From assembly GCF_029963765.1 (NCBI RefSeq), contig NZ_JALBYU010000005.1, positions 62,001-126,000 on the forward strand: DNA of 64,000 bases. Reading direction: 5' to 3'. The position numbers and the translations under genes were made by a program. This stretch comes from Pseudomonas sp. UYIF39 (GTDB lineage Bacteria > Pseudomonadota > Gammaproteobacteria > Pseudomonadales > Pseudomonadaceae). Under the pieces are notes generated by a model. That model saw only the letters and a list, made by a program, of their open reading frames with translations. It made no database searches and was not told the DNA's origin. Shown piece by piece: positions 37,402 through 46,949 of the stretch (positions are counted from its first letter, which is position 1; each line of letters begins with the position of its first letter).

Positions 37402-39012
37402 CTAGAGGCGAAACCTGTTGATGTGTCCGCGCAGGCCCGTGGCCAGGAGCGACAGTTCTTCGCTGGTCGAATGAATCTGTACCGCGCCCGCCGAGGTTTG
37501 CACCGACAGATCACGAATGCTGATCAAGCTCCGGTCAATTTCCCGAGAGACTTGGGCTTGCTGCTCCGACGCACTGGCGATGACGATGTTCATTTGACTG
37601 ATTGACTCGACTGCAATGGTTACCTGTTGCAACGCCGAATCCGCCTCTTGAGCAAGGCCTAAGGTTGAGTGGACACGATCCGTGCTCAGTTGCATAGACG
37701 ACAATGTTTGCGCCGCCACGCTGCTTAGCTCGCTGACCATCAGTTCAATCTCACCCGTAGATTGTTGCGTCTGAAAAGCTAATGCCCGCACTTCCTCTGC
37801 GACGACAGCAAAACCTCTACCTGCTTCCCCCGCCCGGGCGGCTTCAATGGCTGCATTAAGCGCGAGGAGGTTAGTCTGCTCGGCAATAGACCGTATTACC
37901 TCAAGCACCCGGTTAATGCCGGACACGCTGCTTGCAAGTGCTTCTACGCGATCTGCGGTAATGGAAATGCGCTCTGCTAATAGTGAGAGCGACTCAAGTG
38001 TTTCGACGACACGAGCTTTACCAGTTTGTGCCGCGACATCCGTGGTTCGTGAAGCGTGTGCCGTTGCCGATGCATTTCTCGCGACTTCATCGACCGCAGC
38101 GGTCATTTCATTCACGGCCGTGGCGGCTTGCTCGATTTCCCTGTTCTGTTCCTGAAGCCCGCTCGTAGCGATCGCTATTACTGAATGAAACTGCTGCGAG
38201 GACGAAGCCAGCAGGGTGGAAGAGTCCGTTATACGCAGAACGGTGTCGTGAAGATTGCCCTGCATGGCCCTCAATGCTCGAAGCAATAAGGCTGGCTCAT
38301 CGTTCCCCGTATCGTCGATTGAAGAGGTCAAATCACCTTGCGCAATGTTCTCCGCTACCTTAAGAGCGTCGAGCAGTGGCTGGTTGATACTTCTGGTGTA
38401 GAGCGTCGCCAGCAGTACAGTCAACAGGGCGGCCAGTGCCATTGCCGCAATGACCCCCGTCACGACACGATCACGTGTCTGCTGTTCGTTTTCAGCCGCC
38501 TGATGGTAATGCTTCAGATAAAAATCCAGCAGCTGCCCTGAGCTGACGCCCAGTTTCATGGAAAATTTATCGATGGGGCCGTTCAGTATCTCAATAGCCG
38601 ATGCCGTTTGCCCACCTGCTGCGAGCCGGATGACTTCGAGTCGCTCATGACTGAAAGCCTTGTAGGCCTGAAGGTAGCGTTCGAAGATTTCCTGCTCCGA
38701 CTTTTCGTGCAGGTGCGCGGCAAAATCATCTTGCTGCTGTCGAACGCTTTCGAGTACTTGCTTCAACGCTGTCTGATTGGCGGCCAAGGCAGAGGGGTCC
38801 TGTAGAACAACCATCCTAAAGGTCATTATTCCGGCTCGACCCTCCGTTGTGTTCAACGCTGCAAGCCGGATGATTGCGGGGACCCAGACTTCTCTGATGG
38901 CTTCGGACTGCACACTCATTTGCTTGACCATACTCAATGAGAACAGGCCAAGCAGCAGGACGACCAAGCCAATCAAACCAAAGCCGAAAATTGAGCGCGG
39001 TGCCAACTTCAT
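37402..39012 (-). CDS. Methyl-accepting chemotaxis protein
   Basis: The protein has 536 residues. TM1 is [21 protein letters not shown], the periplasmic sensor (about 30-190) is a four-helix bundle, TM2 is [20 protein letters not shown], and HAMP follows ([20 protein letters not shown]). The signalling hairpin is [35 protein letters not shown]. The ATG at 39012 has little ribosome signal; a TTG five codons upstream is better placed behind GAGG. Its place beside the aromatic genes suggests it could sense the same class of compound, but the ligand is not known. Confidence 0.9.
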   Translation of the reverse strand: MKLAPRSIFGFGLIGLVVLLLGLFSLSMVKQMSVQSEAIREVWVPAIIRLAALNTTEGRAGIMTFRMVVLQDPSALAANQTALKQVLESVRQQQDDFAAHLHEKSEQEIFERYLQAYKAFSHERLEVIRLAAGGQTASAIEILNGPIDKFSMKLGVSSGQLLDFYLKHYHQAAENEQQTRDRVVTGVIAAMALAALLTVLLATLYTRSINQPLLDALKVAENIAQGDLTSSIDDTGNDEPALLLRALRAMQGNLHDTVLRITDSSTLLASSSQQFHSVIAIATSGLQEQNREIEQAATAVNEMTAAVDEVARNASATAHASRTTDVAAQTGKARVVETLESLSLLAERISITADRVEALASSVSGINRVLEVIRSIAEQTNLLALNAAIEAARAGEAGRGFAVVAEEVRALAFQTQQSTGEIELMVSELSSVAAQTLSSMQLSTDRVHSTLGLAQEADSALQQVTIAVESISQMNIVIASASEQQAQVSREIDRSLISIRDLSVQTSAGAVQIHSTSEELSLLATGLRGHINRFRL

Positions 39013-39117
39013 TTTTCTGAAAAACAACGGATTTGTCCTCAAAGAAGGGGATCGCAGCGTGCGCATTGATGGGCGCTTTGTTTTGTTGCCGCTGTCTTAG
39101 CGAACATCAGACGAGAC

Positions 39118-39140
39118 GGCGCCGGCTTGTGGCCGGCGCC
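39118..39140. terminator. GC-rich hairpin between MFS and MCP genes
   Basis: GGCGCCGGC (39118-39126) pairs with GCCGGCGCC (39132-39140) around TTGTG. Neither side has a clear T-tract, so it is a possible but weak terminator for the MFS transcript. The rest of the 286-base gap shows no gene. Confidence 0.5.
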
Positions 39141-39298
39141 TTACTTCGATGAAACGCTCAAGGGATAAATCAGTGCCGGGCGATCGTGGCGCCTGGCGCT
39201 GGCACGCTCGTCGTGTGCGTGGCGCGGGAGAGCTGTTCTTGCGAACAAACAATCCCATTCCGACCTCCTGTCGCTCCCCAAGTGGGGAGTGAATTTTG

Positions 39299-40555
39299 TT
39301 AAACGCTGTCGATGCCTTCGCCCCCAGGCTCGGCCACTCTGGCGGGTGCGGTTTCACGTAAACAGGTCGCGACCAGCAACCCGACCACCACCGCGCCGAG
39401 TGCCAGATACATCGTGTTTTCGATTCCGTGATGCTGTGCGATATAACCCGCGATAGCCGGCGCGACACCGCCGCCAAAAATCTCACCAATGCCCACCACC
39501 AACCCGGTAGCGGTAGACGTCAGCGCGGCCGGCACCGATTCACTGGTGAGTGGGCCGACCGTCATGCAGATCATGCTGAAGTTGAAGAAAATCGTCAGAA
39601 ACAGTAGCGCGAACAACTTGACCGGCTCGGCACCAGTCCCCATCAGCAACCAAAGAAATGCGCCGGTGGCGACGAACGAAATGAGCACCACCGGTTTACG
39701 GCCGATGCGGTCTGACACAGCAGGCATGATCAATTGCCCGAGAAAACCACCCAGGCCGATGGCCGACATGACGAAGCCCATCTGCTGTACTTCTAGGTGC
39801 AAATAGTCCATCAGGTAGTTAGGCATCATCACGCTGATCACGAACAGGCAGGTCAGCATGCAGAACATGCCGACGATGTTCAGCAGCACGTTGCGGTAGC
39901 GCAGGGCATCCAGCCAGCTCGGGTGGTCTACTACGGCACTGGCTTCAGCTTTTTTCGGAGTGGCTGCGCGCGTTTCCCGCAAGTAACGGTACATCGCCAA
40001 TGCCAGCAGGAAACCCGGCAGCGAAACGATTGCGAACACCCAGCGCCACGAAGGCACGACGAGTAACAGCTGTGTGGCCAGAATGGGCGCGAGACCCAAG
40101 CCGAGGATCGGGAAAAACGCCTGCTGAATGCCGATGTTCATCCCGCGCCGGCGAGGATGCGATGACTCTGCCGTGGCCGCCAGGGCTGTTGGGGTGAAAG
40201 CGCCTTCGGAAATGCCCATGATCGCGCGGATCAGCATCAACCCGCCGATGCCGGTCGCCAAACCGGAAAGGCCTGCGAGCAGCGAAAACACCAGCACGGC
40301 CGGAATCAGCACTTTGCGTCGACCTATGCGATCGGACAGCCGCCCCATGAAGATCGAGGAAATGCCCCAGGCCAAGCCCAGTATCGCCGTCACGTTGCCC
40401 AGATCCTGATAGTTCAGGCCCAGGTCTTTCATCATCACCGGGAATAGCGGCAGGATGATAAACCGGTCCAGGCCCACGAGGCCGAAGCCCAAGGCCAGCA
40501 GGGCTACCGCTTTGAATTCGTAACGCACATCCCACGCATGCTTATTGTTATTCAT
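39299..40555 (-). CDS. MFS transporter of the aromatic catabolic cluster
   Basis: The protein has 418 residues and 12 helices. GRLSDRIGRRKVLIPA is the loop 2-3 signature, and SDRIGRKPVVL the repeat in loop 8-9. Asp in GLDRFIILPLFPV of helix 1 suggests organic acid uptake. It stands 60 bases after the second porin on the minus strand, in the same group as the hydroxylase, dioxygenase and FAH-hydrolase genes, so it is the likely importer for that pathway. Confidence 0.86.
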   Translation of the reverse strand: MNNNKHAWDVRYEFKAVALLALGFGLVGLDRFIILPLFPVMMKDLGLNYQDLGNVTAILGLAWGISSIFMGRLSDRIGRRKVLIPAVLVFSLLAGLSGLATGIGGLMLIRAIMGISEGAFTPTALAATAESSHPRRRGMNIGIQQAFFPILGLGLAPILATQLLLVVPSWRWVFAIVSLPGFLLALAMYRYLRETRAATPKKAEASAVVDHPSWLDALRYRNVLLNIVGMFCMLTCLFVISVMMPNYLMDYLHLEVQQMGFVMSAIGLGGFLGQLIMPAVSDRIGRKPVVLISFVATGAFLWLLMGTGAEPVKLFALLFLTIFFNFSMICMTVGPLTSESVPAALTSTATGLVVGIGEIFGGGVAPAIAGYIAQHHGIENTMYLALGAVVVGLLVATCLRETAPARVAEPGGEGIDSV

Positions 40556-40615
40556 GGTTGTTACTCGGATGGAGTTGAGGGTTAGCGGCCGTATGCAAGC
40601 CCGGCCGCCAATGGC

Positions 40616-41977
40616 TTAGAAATAGAACAGCGCTTCAACTAGGCCGGTCATCTGCGTGCTGTTGCGACCCGCGCCAAACGGGTGATCGTCGGCATTGCCA
40701 TCGAACACGTCGTAACGCACTTCAGGGCGCAACGAGACGTACTTGTTCAGGTCATAGCGCAGGCCCGCAGTGAGGGCATTGAAATTGCCGCGAGCGGTAG
40801 AAACCGGCAGCAGGATGAACCCGTCGGGATCGGCAAAATGTTCGGCGCGCACCGAGTAGGAGAGGTCCGGGCGTTGCTGGTAGGTGAGCACCGCGTTGGC
40901 ACCCCACCAATGGGCGCCATCGAAACCAGGACCGTTGATAATGTCGACGGTTGTGGCCTTGCCGTCACCGTCCTGACGGCCATAAACCAGTTCGGCGCCC
41001 ATCGACCAGTTTGAGTCGAAACGATGCCAGCCGTTGAGCGAGTGTTGTTGTTTGAACTGACTTTGTGGTGACACCAGGCGCGACGTTGGAGCCTGCACAT
41101 CGCTGAAGCTGTCGTTCTGTTCATCGCCGAGGATGAACTCATAGTCCACCCAGGTCTGCATGTCTGCAGTACGCCAACGCAAGGCTCCCATCACCGACTT
41201 CTGATCGTTGTTGTCGCGCAGGTTGTTCCAGCCCTGGACTACCCCCACTTCGGCGCCGAGAATCGACGATTCGCCGTTGTACAATCGCGTACCGAGCAGC
41301 ACGCCACTTACGGTTCCCGGCTCGCTGACGAAGGCGTAGCTCTTGCTGGCAAACGGGTTACGAGCAGCGCGAATGTTGGGCGGGATTTCGTAGCCCAAGG
41401 CCGGGCCGAATACCCCGGCCATGGCAGTTATTCCAGGGCCGTAAGGCAGGTAGGCGGTGGCGGCGATGTTGGGAATGGCAAGGAACTTCTGCTTGTCGCG
41501 CTGGGCCTTGGCGAGGTTGTCGTCACCAGGAGAATTAACGTCCCAGTGCATGTCCCAACCGGTGGTACGGGCGAACTGGGCATTACGCCCGTAGTTCACT
41601 TCGAAGGTAAAACCGAAGGAGGCTTCGCTCGGCGCAGGACCTGGCAACGGTGTGATACGTGGCACCATGGTGCCCTTCAGGGGCTTGTCGACGAACAGAT
41701 GCAAGCTACCCCATTCCAGGCCCTCGTCGGCGAAACCAACAACCGGGAGATTGCTCAACCCATCCTGACGCTCATCGTGTGTCGAACGATTATTGCGAGA
41801 GTAAGCGACGTCAAAAAGGCCAGAGACTTGAATCCCGTAATCCTTTTCCAGCGTGTCTCCAAACAAGCTACGAAATAGCGTGCCTTCACCCGTTTCAGGG
41901 GTTTCGGCGGCATGTGTGTTGAGTGTTGCGAAGGCGGCCAAAACCGCACCAAGCGTTTTCGCCTTGATGTTGATCAT
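40616..41977 (-). CDS. Outer-membrane beta-barrel porin (BBP2/OmpL-like), copy 2
   Basis: The protein has 453 residues, the same length as the porin at 32032, and much of the sequence is identical (for example GPGFDGAHWWGAN and SLRPEVRYD). It has a signal peptide (to about residue 23) and the terminal Phe (EALFYF). It precedes the MFS gene on the minus strand and follows the hydroxylase gene, so the order is hydroxylase, porin, MFS. It is the outer-membrane gate of this cluster. Confidence 0.86.
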   Translation of the reverse strand: MINIKAKTLGAVLAAFATLNTHAAETPETGEGTLFRSLFGDTLEKDYGIQVSGLFDVAYSRNNRSTHDERQDGLSNLPVVGFADEGLEWGSLHLFVDKPLKGTMVPRITPLPGPAPSEASFGFTFEVNYGRNAQFARTTGWDMHWDVNSPGDDNLAKAQRDKQKFLAIPNIAATAYLPYGPGITAMAGVFGPALGYEIPPNIRAARNPFASKSYAFVSEPGTVSGVLLGTRLYNGESSILGAEVGVVQGWNNLRDNNDQKSVMGALRWRTADMQTWVDYEFILGDEQNDSFSDVQAPTSRLVSPQSQFKQQHSLNGWHRFDSNWSMGAELVYGRQDGDGKATTVDIINGPGFDGAHWWGANAVLTYQQRPDLSYSVRAEHFADPDGFILLPVSTARGNFNALTAGLRYDLNKYVSLRPEVRYDVFDGNADDHPFGAGRNSTQMTGLVEALFYF

Positions 41978-42045
41978 TATCTGTCTCTTGTTTTTGTTGT
42001 CAGAGTTTTAGAGGGCGGGAGCATCCATGCCCCCGGAAAATCGTG

Positions 42046-43662
42046 TCAGGCGTGGCAGGCCTTTCCACCATTGACGACATGGGGTTGGCTGCTGTGCTGC
42101 AATTGCTCTCGCAGGGAGTTGAGTAATTTTGGCAGTGCAGACAGCTCTGCGACGCCGCCATAGCAGTAGTAGTCGGGGCGCACGATGAGGGCTTTGAGTC
42201 CGGCTTCGGCCATGAATTGCAGGTATTTGCCAGAGACATCGCGATAGATGCCTTTGCTGCTGTCAGCCGTTTCCGCGAGCCGAACGACTTTCACGTCGTA
42301 GTCACGAATGAATGCCAGCTGTTCCGGGTCGAGCACCGCCAAAGGATTCTCGTCACCTCTCACCAGCAAGTGGAAGCTGCGTCCGATGACATCGTCGTAG
42401 CGGCTGACCTTGCCACCGATTTCGATCGAACCGTGCACCCCAAGAATGCCGCGCAATTGGCCCTCCTCCTGCAATAGACCATCGGTTAAACCCGGGAACG
42501 GCGGCAGTGGTGCGACGTTGCCGCTCAAATAGGCTGCATCGCGCTCGGCGGCCTTCACCGGGTCCGATACGCAAACTACTTTACCCATGGCCATGGACGC
42601 TTCGATCACGGCGCGGATCTGCGGTTTGCGCTCCAGTGTGTAGCTGTCCAATAGGCTGTCGTCAGCCAAACCGCGGAGCAGCAAATCGAGACGCCAGGAC
42701 AGGTTCCATGCATCCCGGATCCCCGAGCACATGCCTTGGCCCATGAACGGTGGCATCACGTGGGCCGCGTCGCCGGCCAGCATTACCCGACCGCTGTGCC
42801 AGTTCGAGGCAATGCGTGAACGGAACTGATAGACCGCGTGGCGCACCAGGTCAGCGGTGTCCGGCGTCACCCAGCGCGACAGCAGCGACCAGACCTTGTC
42901 GGTGTCTTGCAAGTCTTCGATGGTTTCATGGGGCAGGCGCATGAATTCCCAGCGGCGATAACCGGGACCACCAGGGACCATGGTGGTCGGTCGCTCGGGG
43001 TTGCACCATTGGCCGATGTCCGGCACATCCAGTTGCACACCGGGCTTGGGTTGCAAGTCGACCACCAGCCAGTCTTCCTGAAAGCCCAGATCCTGCCATT
43101 CAACTCCCAGCGACTGGCGCACGAAGCTGTTGGCGCCGTCGGCACCGATCACATAACGAGCCCGGACACTTTGCTGCTCTTCACCGAGTGAAAACTTGCC
43201 GTCTTTGCGAATGATCCGATTGAGGGCCATGTCACAGCCTTGAATGTCTTGTTTCAGTGCAGTCGCTTCCCAGCCCTGATGGACCTGCACGTTGCCGATG
43301 CTCTTGGCTTTGCGGTCCAGTGCGGCTTCCAGCGATGGCTGGTTGAACAGGTAACCGAACGGCCCGTCACTGATGGATTCAGCCGACCAATCGATCTCTA
43401 CCAGGACTTTCCAGTCAGCGTTGAACCACTGGTAGCGTGCCGACGGCTGGGAAATTTTCGCCAGTTCTTCGCCAAGGCCCATGGAGAGGAAAATTCGGCG
43501 AATCTCATGGTCGTAAAATACTGCTCGCGGGAGCGGGTAAAGCGCTGGCCAGCGTTCGAAGACGGCGACTGAATAGCCCATTTGGCCCAATAGAATGGCC
43601 AGGGTCTGGCCCACAGGGCCGTAACCGGCAATGGCGACATCGACTGTAGTGTGCTGGTTCAT
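42046..43662 (-). CDS. mhpA: FAD-dependent phenolic monooxygenase (MhpA-like hydroxylase)
   Basis: The protein has 538 residues of the class A flavoprotein hydroxylases. The FAD motif is VAIAGYGPVGQTLAILL (residues about 9-25), the DG motif VIGADGANSFVR, and the GD motif MLAGDAAHVMPPFMGQG. The nearest named enzyme in length and layout is 3-(3-hydroxyphenyl)propionate 2-hydroxylase (MhpA), which makes a catechol. The start at 43662 has GAGG upstream; the open frame extends 47 codons further without signals. The adjoining extradiol dioxygenase would cleave the product. The substrate here is inferred. Confidence 0.82.
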   Translation of the reverse strand: MNQHTTVDVAIAGYGPVGQTLAILLGQMGYSVAVFERWPALYPLPRAVFYDHEIRRIFLSMGLGEELAKISQPSARYQWFNADWKVLVEIDWSAESISDGPFGYLFNQPSLEAALDRKAKSIGNVQVHQGWEATALKQDIQGCDMALNRIIRKDGKFSLGEEQQSVRARYVIGADGANSFVRQSLGVEWQDLGFQEDWLVVDLQPKPGVQLDVPDIGQWCNPERPTTMVPGGPGYRRWEFMRLPHETIEDLQDTDKVWSLLSRWVTPDTADLVRHAVYQFRSRIASNWHSGRVMLAGDAAHVMPPFMGQGMCSGIRDAWNLSWRLDLLLRGLADDSLLDSYTLERKPQIRAVIEASMAMGKVVCVSDPVKAAERDAAYLSGNVAPLPPFPGLTDGLLQEEGQLRGILGVHGSIEIGGKVSRYDDVIGRSFHLLVRGDENPLAVLDPEQLAFIRDYDVKVVRLAETADSSKGIYRDVSGKYLQFMAEAGLKALIVRPDYYCYGGVAELSALPKLLNSLREQLQHSSQPHVVNGGKACHA

Positions 43663-43780
43663 GATCTGTGCCTCGTGTACTTCGCAATGATTTCCGGGCA
43701 TGGCCGGGCCTGTCGCACGAACCGGGGAGGCTCGCGCAATGCAGGAATTCCAGTTTTTTAAACAATAAGCGGCAGGCGAC

Positions 43781-44701
43781 TCAGGCAGGTGCCGGGGTAT
43801 CAACTTCAGTGTTGAAAATGAAGTTGTCCGGCACGTCTGGGCCCCACAGGTACAGTGAGTTTTCCGGTGGGTAATCGCCGGCAGGCCATTCGCTGCCTTC
43901 GGAAATGTAGTCCATGTCTGCCGAGTACTCGCAGAACGAACCCCACGGATCCTGCACGTAATGAAAGTAGTTCGAACCCAAGCAATGACGGCCCGTGCCC
44001 CAGCCTTTCACGTGTCCCGCTGCCGCCATTTGCGAAGCGCCCGCGCCGACTTCATCAATGCTGTCGACTTCCCACGCAGCGTGGTGCCAGCCCTTGGCGC
44101 TGCTCTTGGCGAACGCCACCAGATGATGGTCGCAACCGTGGGCGGCATGACTGAAGGCGATAATGTCCATCGACTTGTCGGAGAGCTTCAAGCCCAGGGC
44201 CTGTTGGTAAAAGTGCAGCGCGCCAAGCACATCGGGGGTAAATAACAGGACATGGGACAAGCGGCGAGGGCGGACCTGCGCCATGGCGTCGCGGGTCGTC
44301 GCGCCGCGACTGTTAGGCGGGGTAATGCTGTTGTGGTGGTCGGACTTTTGATCGGGCATGGTTTTTTCGCCGACCTTCACGTGCAACAGGTTGCCGTCCG
44401 GGTCGCGAAACCAGAGTCCGGCTTCGGGACGATCTTCGAACAGCCCGCCAGCGGTTTCGATCTGCTGGCGCAAGGCAGCGTAATCCTGCTCGTAGCAGTT
44501 GAAGCTCAGATAGGCGAGGGACTTGGAGGCCGCAGGGAGAATTTTTGCCCAGACATGGCCGTCGGCTGCTCGTAAGAGGAGTTGATTTGGTTCGCGTTGA
44601 ACCTCGAGGCCGAAGCTTTCAAAGAATTGGAAGGCTTCGTCCAGAGATGGGACGTTCAGCGCGTAATGATCGATTGAATGCACACCATGGGACACGCTCA
44701 T
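43781..44701 (-). CDS. Type I extradiol (vicinal-oxygen-chelate) dioxygenase
   Basis: The protein has 306 residues with two glyoxalase-like modules (about 5-115 and 146-265). The Fe(II) ligands in the second module are His150 (LSHVLLF), His206 or His207 (WHHAAW) and Glu258 (FCEYS). It opens catecholic rings next to the hydroxyls. The E. coli Mhp pathway uses an unrelated class III enzyme (MhpB), so this cluster differs. GGAGG six bases before the ATG at 44701 fixes the start. It lies between the hydroxylase and the FAH-family hydrolase, all on the minus strand. Confidence 0.86.
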   Translation of the reverse strand: MSVSHGVHSIDHYALNVPSLDEAFQFFESFGLEVQREPNQLLLRAADGHVWAKILPAASKSLAYLSFNCYEQDYAALRQQIETAGGLFEDRPEAGLWFRDPDGNLLHVKVGEKTMPDQKSDHHNSITPPNSRGATTRDAMAQVRPRRLSHVLLFTPDVLGALHFYQQALGLKLSDKSMDIIAFSHAAHGCDHHLVAFAKSSAKGWHHAAWEVDSIDEVGAGASQMAAAGHVKGWGTGRHCLGSNYFHYVQDPWGSFCEYSADMDYISEGSEWPAGDYPPENSLYLWGPDVPDNFIFNTEVDTPAPA

Positions 44702-44781
44702 GATTGCCTCCATTTAATTATTCTTGTTGTGGGGCGCAGGGCGAGGTCGGCTCTGCGCCGAGTTTGAAGCTGTGTCTATGA

Positions 44782-45615
44782 TCAGACTTCGTCGACGACA
44801 GGGTTGACCAGTTTGCCAATGCCCTCGATCGATACTTCGACCACATCACCAGCTTTCAGATAAACCTTGGGATTCATGCCAAAACCAACGCCAGCCGGGG
44901 TGCCACTGACAATCACGTCGCCGGCTTCGAGAGTAACCGCTTCACTCAGCGTAGAGATGATGGTGGCTACATCGAACAGCATGTCGTTGGTATTGGCCGA
45001 TTGTACGACTTTGCCGTTGACACGCGTTTCCAGCAACAAGCCTTTGCCTCCCGCAGGCAACTCATCTGCGGTCACCAATACCGGCCCGAATGCGCCGGTG
45101 TCGTCGAAGTTTTTGCCAACAGTCCACTGAGGTGAGATGAATTGGTAGTCACGCACCGAACCTTCGTTGAACAGCGCGTAACCAGCGACATGGTTGAGCG
45201 CATCTTCTTTGCTGATGTGACGACCGCCGCTTTTCAGAACCACAGCCATTTCACCTTCGTAGTCGAGGGTGTCGGAGATGCGCGGACGAATCAGCGGTTT
45301 GTTATGGGCTGTCAGGCTGGAATTCCAGCGAGGGAATAAGGTGGGGTAGGTGGGTTGAGCGTAGGGGGACTCTTTGGTGTGATCGGCGTAGTTCAGACCT
45401 ACGCAAACAATTTTAGTCGGACGCTCCATCAATGGCAGGTATGCGTCTTCGTCGATTTCGACGATAGCACCATTGGTACCTTGGGCATGAGTGGTCAGAT
45501 CGACACCTCGCGCTAACAACGACTCAAGCGTTTCGGTTCCTAGTACGCGTACGCCGTCGGCAGTGACGACACCCAGAACAGGTTGACCTTGATTGAGGAA
45601 GCGGACGTAGCGCAT
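44782..45615 (-). CDS. Fumarylacetoacetate-hydrolase-family enzyme
   Basis: The protein has 277 residues. The FAH fold is shown by IVCVGLNYADHTKE, the metal-binding Glu-x-Glu in YEGEMAVVL, the Asp in NEGSVRDYQF, and VIVSGTPAGVGFGM. Members split or decarboxylate beta-keto acids with Mg or Mn. In this cluster it probably cleaves the ring-fission product from the extradiol dioxygenase, instead of an alpha/beta hydrolase such as MhpC. It is the first gene of the minus-strand catabolic group and diverges from gntR. Confidence 0.87.
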   Translation of the reverse strand: MRYVRFLNQGQPVLGVVTADGVRVLGTETLESLLARGVDLTTHAQGTNGAIVEIDEDAYLPLMERPTKIVCVGLNYADHTKESPYAQPTYPTLFPRWNSSLTAHNKPLIRPRISDTLDYEGEMAVVLKSGGRHISKEDALNHVAGYALFNEGSVRDYQFISPQWTVGKNFDDTGAFGPVLVTADELPAGGKGLLLETRVNGKVVQSANTNDMLFDVATIISTLSEAVTLEAGDVIVSGTPAGVGFGMNPKVYLKAGDVVEVSIEGIGKLVNPVVDEV

Positions 45616-45692
45616 GACAGGTTTCTCTTGTTGATTTGATGGGCGCCGGTGGTGAAGGGCAGTACCGACTGCGTGTTTACAAAGCTAGAGCC

Positions 45693-45722
45693 AAAAAAAT
45701 ATACCGTCAACAAAAAAATATA
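45693..45722. promoter_or_regulatory. AT-rich direct repeat in the FAH-gntR promoter
   Basis: AAAAAAATATA occurs at 45693-45703 and 45712-45722, 19 bases apart, in the 168-base divergent promoter. The separation of nearly two helical turns would put both copies on one face. It may be the operator of the GntR regulator or an UP-like element. Confidence 0.4.
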
Positions 45723-45783
45723 TATTTCAGGAAGAGTGAGAAATTATTCATTCTGTGTATGATTCGCGCAGACAAGCGAAAAA

Positions 45784-46497
45784 ATGGAGTCGACCTTGAA
45801 TTCCCCTCTGATCAACTGGCAATCGGCCGAGCCCACCGAAAAGCGCACCATGGCTTCGCAGCTGGAAGAGCGGATTCGCCAGGACATCATCGATGGCCAA
45901 TTGGCTCCGGGCAGTCGCCTGCGTCTCAAAGAATTGTCCGAAGCCTACGACGTCGGTGTGATTCCGCTGCGTGAAGCCTTGTCGCGCCTGGCCAGCAGTG
46001 GCTTCGTATCTGCCGCCGATCAGAAAGGTTTCAGTGTCGGCCGTATCTCTGCCTCAGAAATCGCCGACATCACTGCTGCGCGATTGCACATTGAATGCAA
46101 GGCACTAGCCGATTCGATTCGTCAGGGTGATGTGGAGTGGGAGAGTCGTGTTCTTGCCGCTCACCACCGACTGGATCGCCTGACCATCGTCGAAGGCCCG
46201 GAGCGACTGCTAAAACCCGAGTGGGAAAAAGCTCACGAAGTATTCCACCAGGCGCTGATCTCCAGCTGCAATTCACCGACATTACTGCGGCTGTGCTCGT
46301 CACTGCGAGACCAGACAGCGCGCTATCGTTTTTTGTCGATGCACTATGCCGACAGCAGCGCACGTGATGTGCCCAACGAACACCGCCAGTTGATGGATGC
46401 CGCGCTTGCCAAAGACATCGACAAGGCTTGCGAATTGCTGTCCAGTCACTATCAGACCACGACCGACTCGGTGCTCAAACACGCACTGCTGGGATAG
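45784..46497 (+). CDS. GntR-family regulator (FadR/FCD subfamily)
   Basis: The protein has 237 residues. The winged helix (about 25-90) contains QLEERIRQDIIDGQLAPGSRLRLKELSEAYDVGVIPLREALSRLASSGFV. The FCD ligand domain follows, with metal-binding-type residues in EKAHEVFHQALISSC and NEHRQLMDAAL. It is divergent from the FAH gene and so is probably the local repressor, released by a pathway compound. GntR regulators of this sort control phenylpropionate-type clusters in other bacteria. The start has only a weak ribosome site. Confidence 0.88.
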   Translation: MESTLNSPLINWQSAEPTEKRTMASQLEERIRQDIIDGQLAPGSRLRLKELSEAYDVGVIPLREALSRLASSGFVSAADQKGFSVGRISASEIADITAARLHIECKALADSIRQGDVEWESRVLAAHHRLDRLTIVEGPERLLKPEWEKAHEVFHQALISSCNSPTLLRLCSSLRDQTARYRFLSMHYADSSARDVPNEHRQLMDAALAKDIDKACELLSSHYQTTTDSVLKHALLG

Positions 46498-46949
46498 CGG
46501 TGACGCTCTCTCGATCAAATTTCGTTGCGAAGCCTGGCGTGCCACAGGTTGCGTAGATAAAACTAAATGACCCACATTGTTCATTTGTGAGTGACCGTTT
46601 TTTGCCGTTTTCTGCCTATCCCGAATGACCGGTTTGGATTGCCATTCCTGATGCGCAACTGCATGGCAGCTATGCGGGGCATTGATCCGGCGCTGGAGGA
46701 GGCTGCGAAGATGCTTGGTGCATTGCCGCTACGAATGTTCCGAGAAGTCGTGCTGCCACTTGCTGCTGGTGGGATTTCGTCCGGTGGGATTGCAGGCGCA
46801 ATGTAAGGGACAGGCATCACACCTTGGCTTGCGAAATACGCACAGACGATCAGGGCCCGGGCAGTCCCTGCACAACCGGTTCGATTAACCGCATCAGCCC
46901 TTTGGCCAACGGGATAACCAAACCGCTGACGTTAGTCGTCTTCGTATCA
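46498..46949. other. Gap of 452 bases with a broken ABC permease
   Basis: Apart from the permease remnant at 46591-46806 I see no gene. The flanks contain short frames without similarity, and a stop interrupts every extended reading on the plus strand. It looks like a deletion scar joining the catabolic cluster to the LysR/azoreductase pair. Confidence 0.5.
46591..46806 (+). pseudogene. Remnant of an ABC transporter inner-membrane permease
   Basis: Seventy codons preserve the cytoplasmic coupling loop of a binding-protein-dependent permease: LPFLMRNCMAAMRGIDPALEEAAKMLGALPLRMFREVVLPLAAGGI. The EAA-type motif (EEAAKMLGA) is the site that docks with the ATPase. The surrounding membrane helices, and the rest of the transporter, are missing. 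It resembles PotC/spermidine-type permeases. Confidence 0.72.

Noticed and set aside
39118..39140. Strong intrinsic terminator between the MFS and MCP genes
   Set aside because: The stem is perfect but has no T-tract on either strand, so it is listed only as a weak hairpin.
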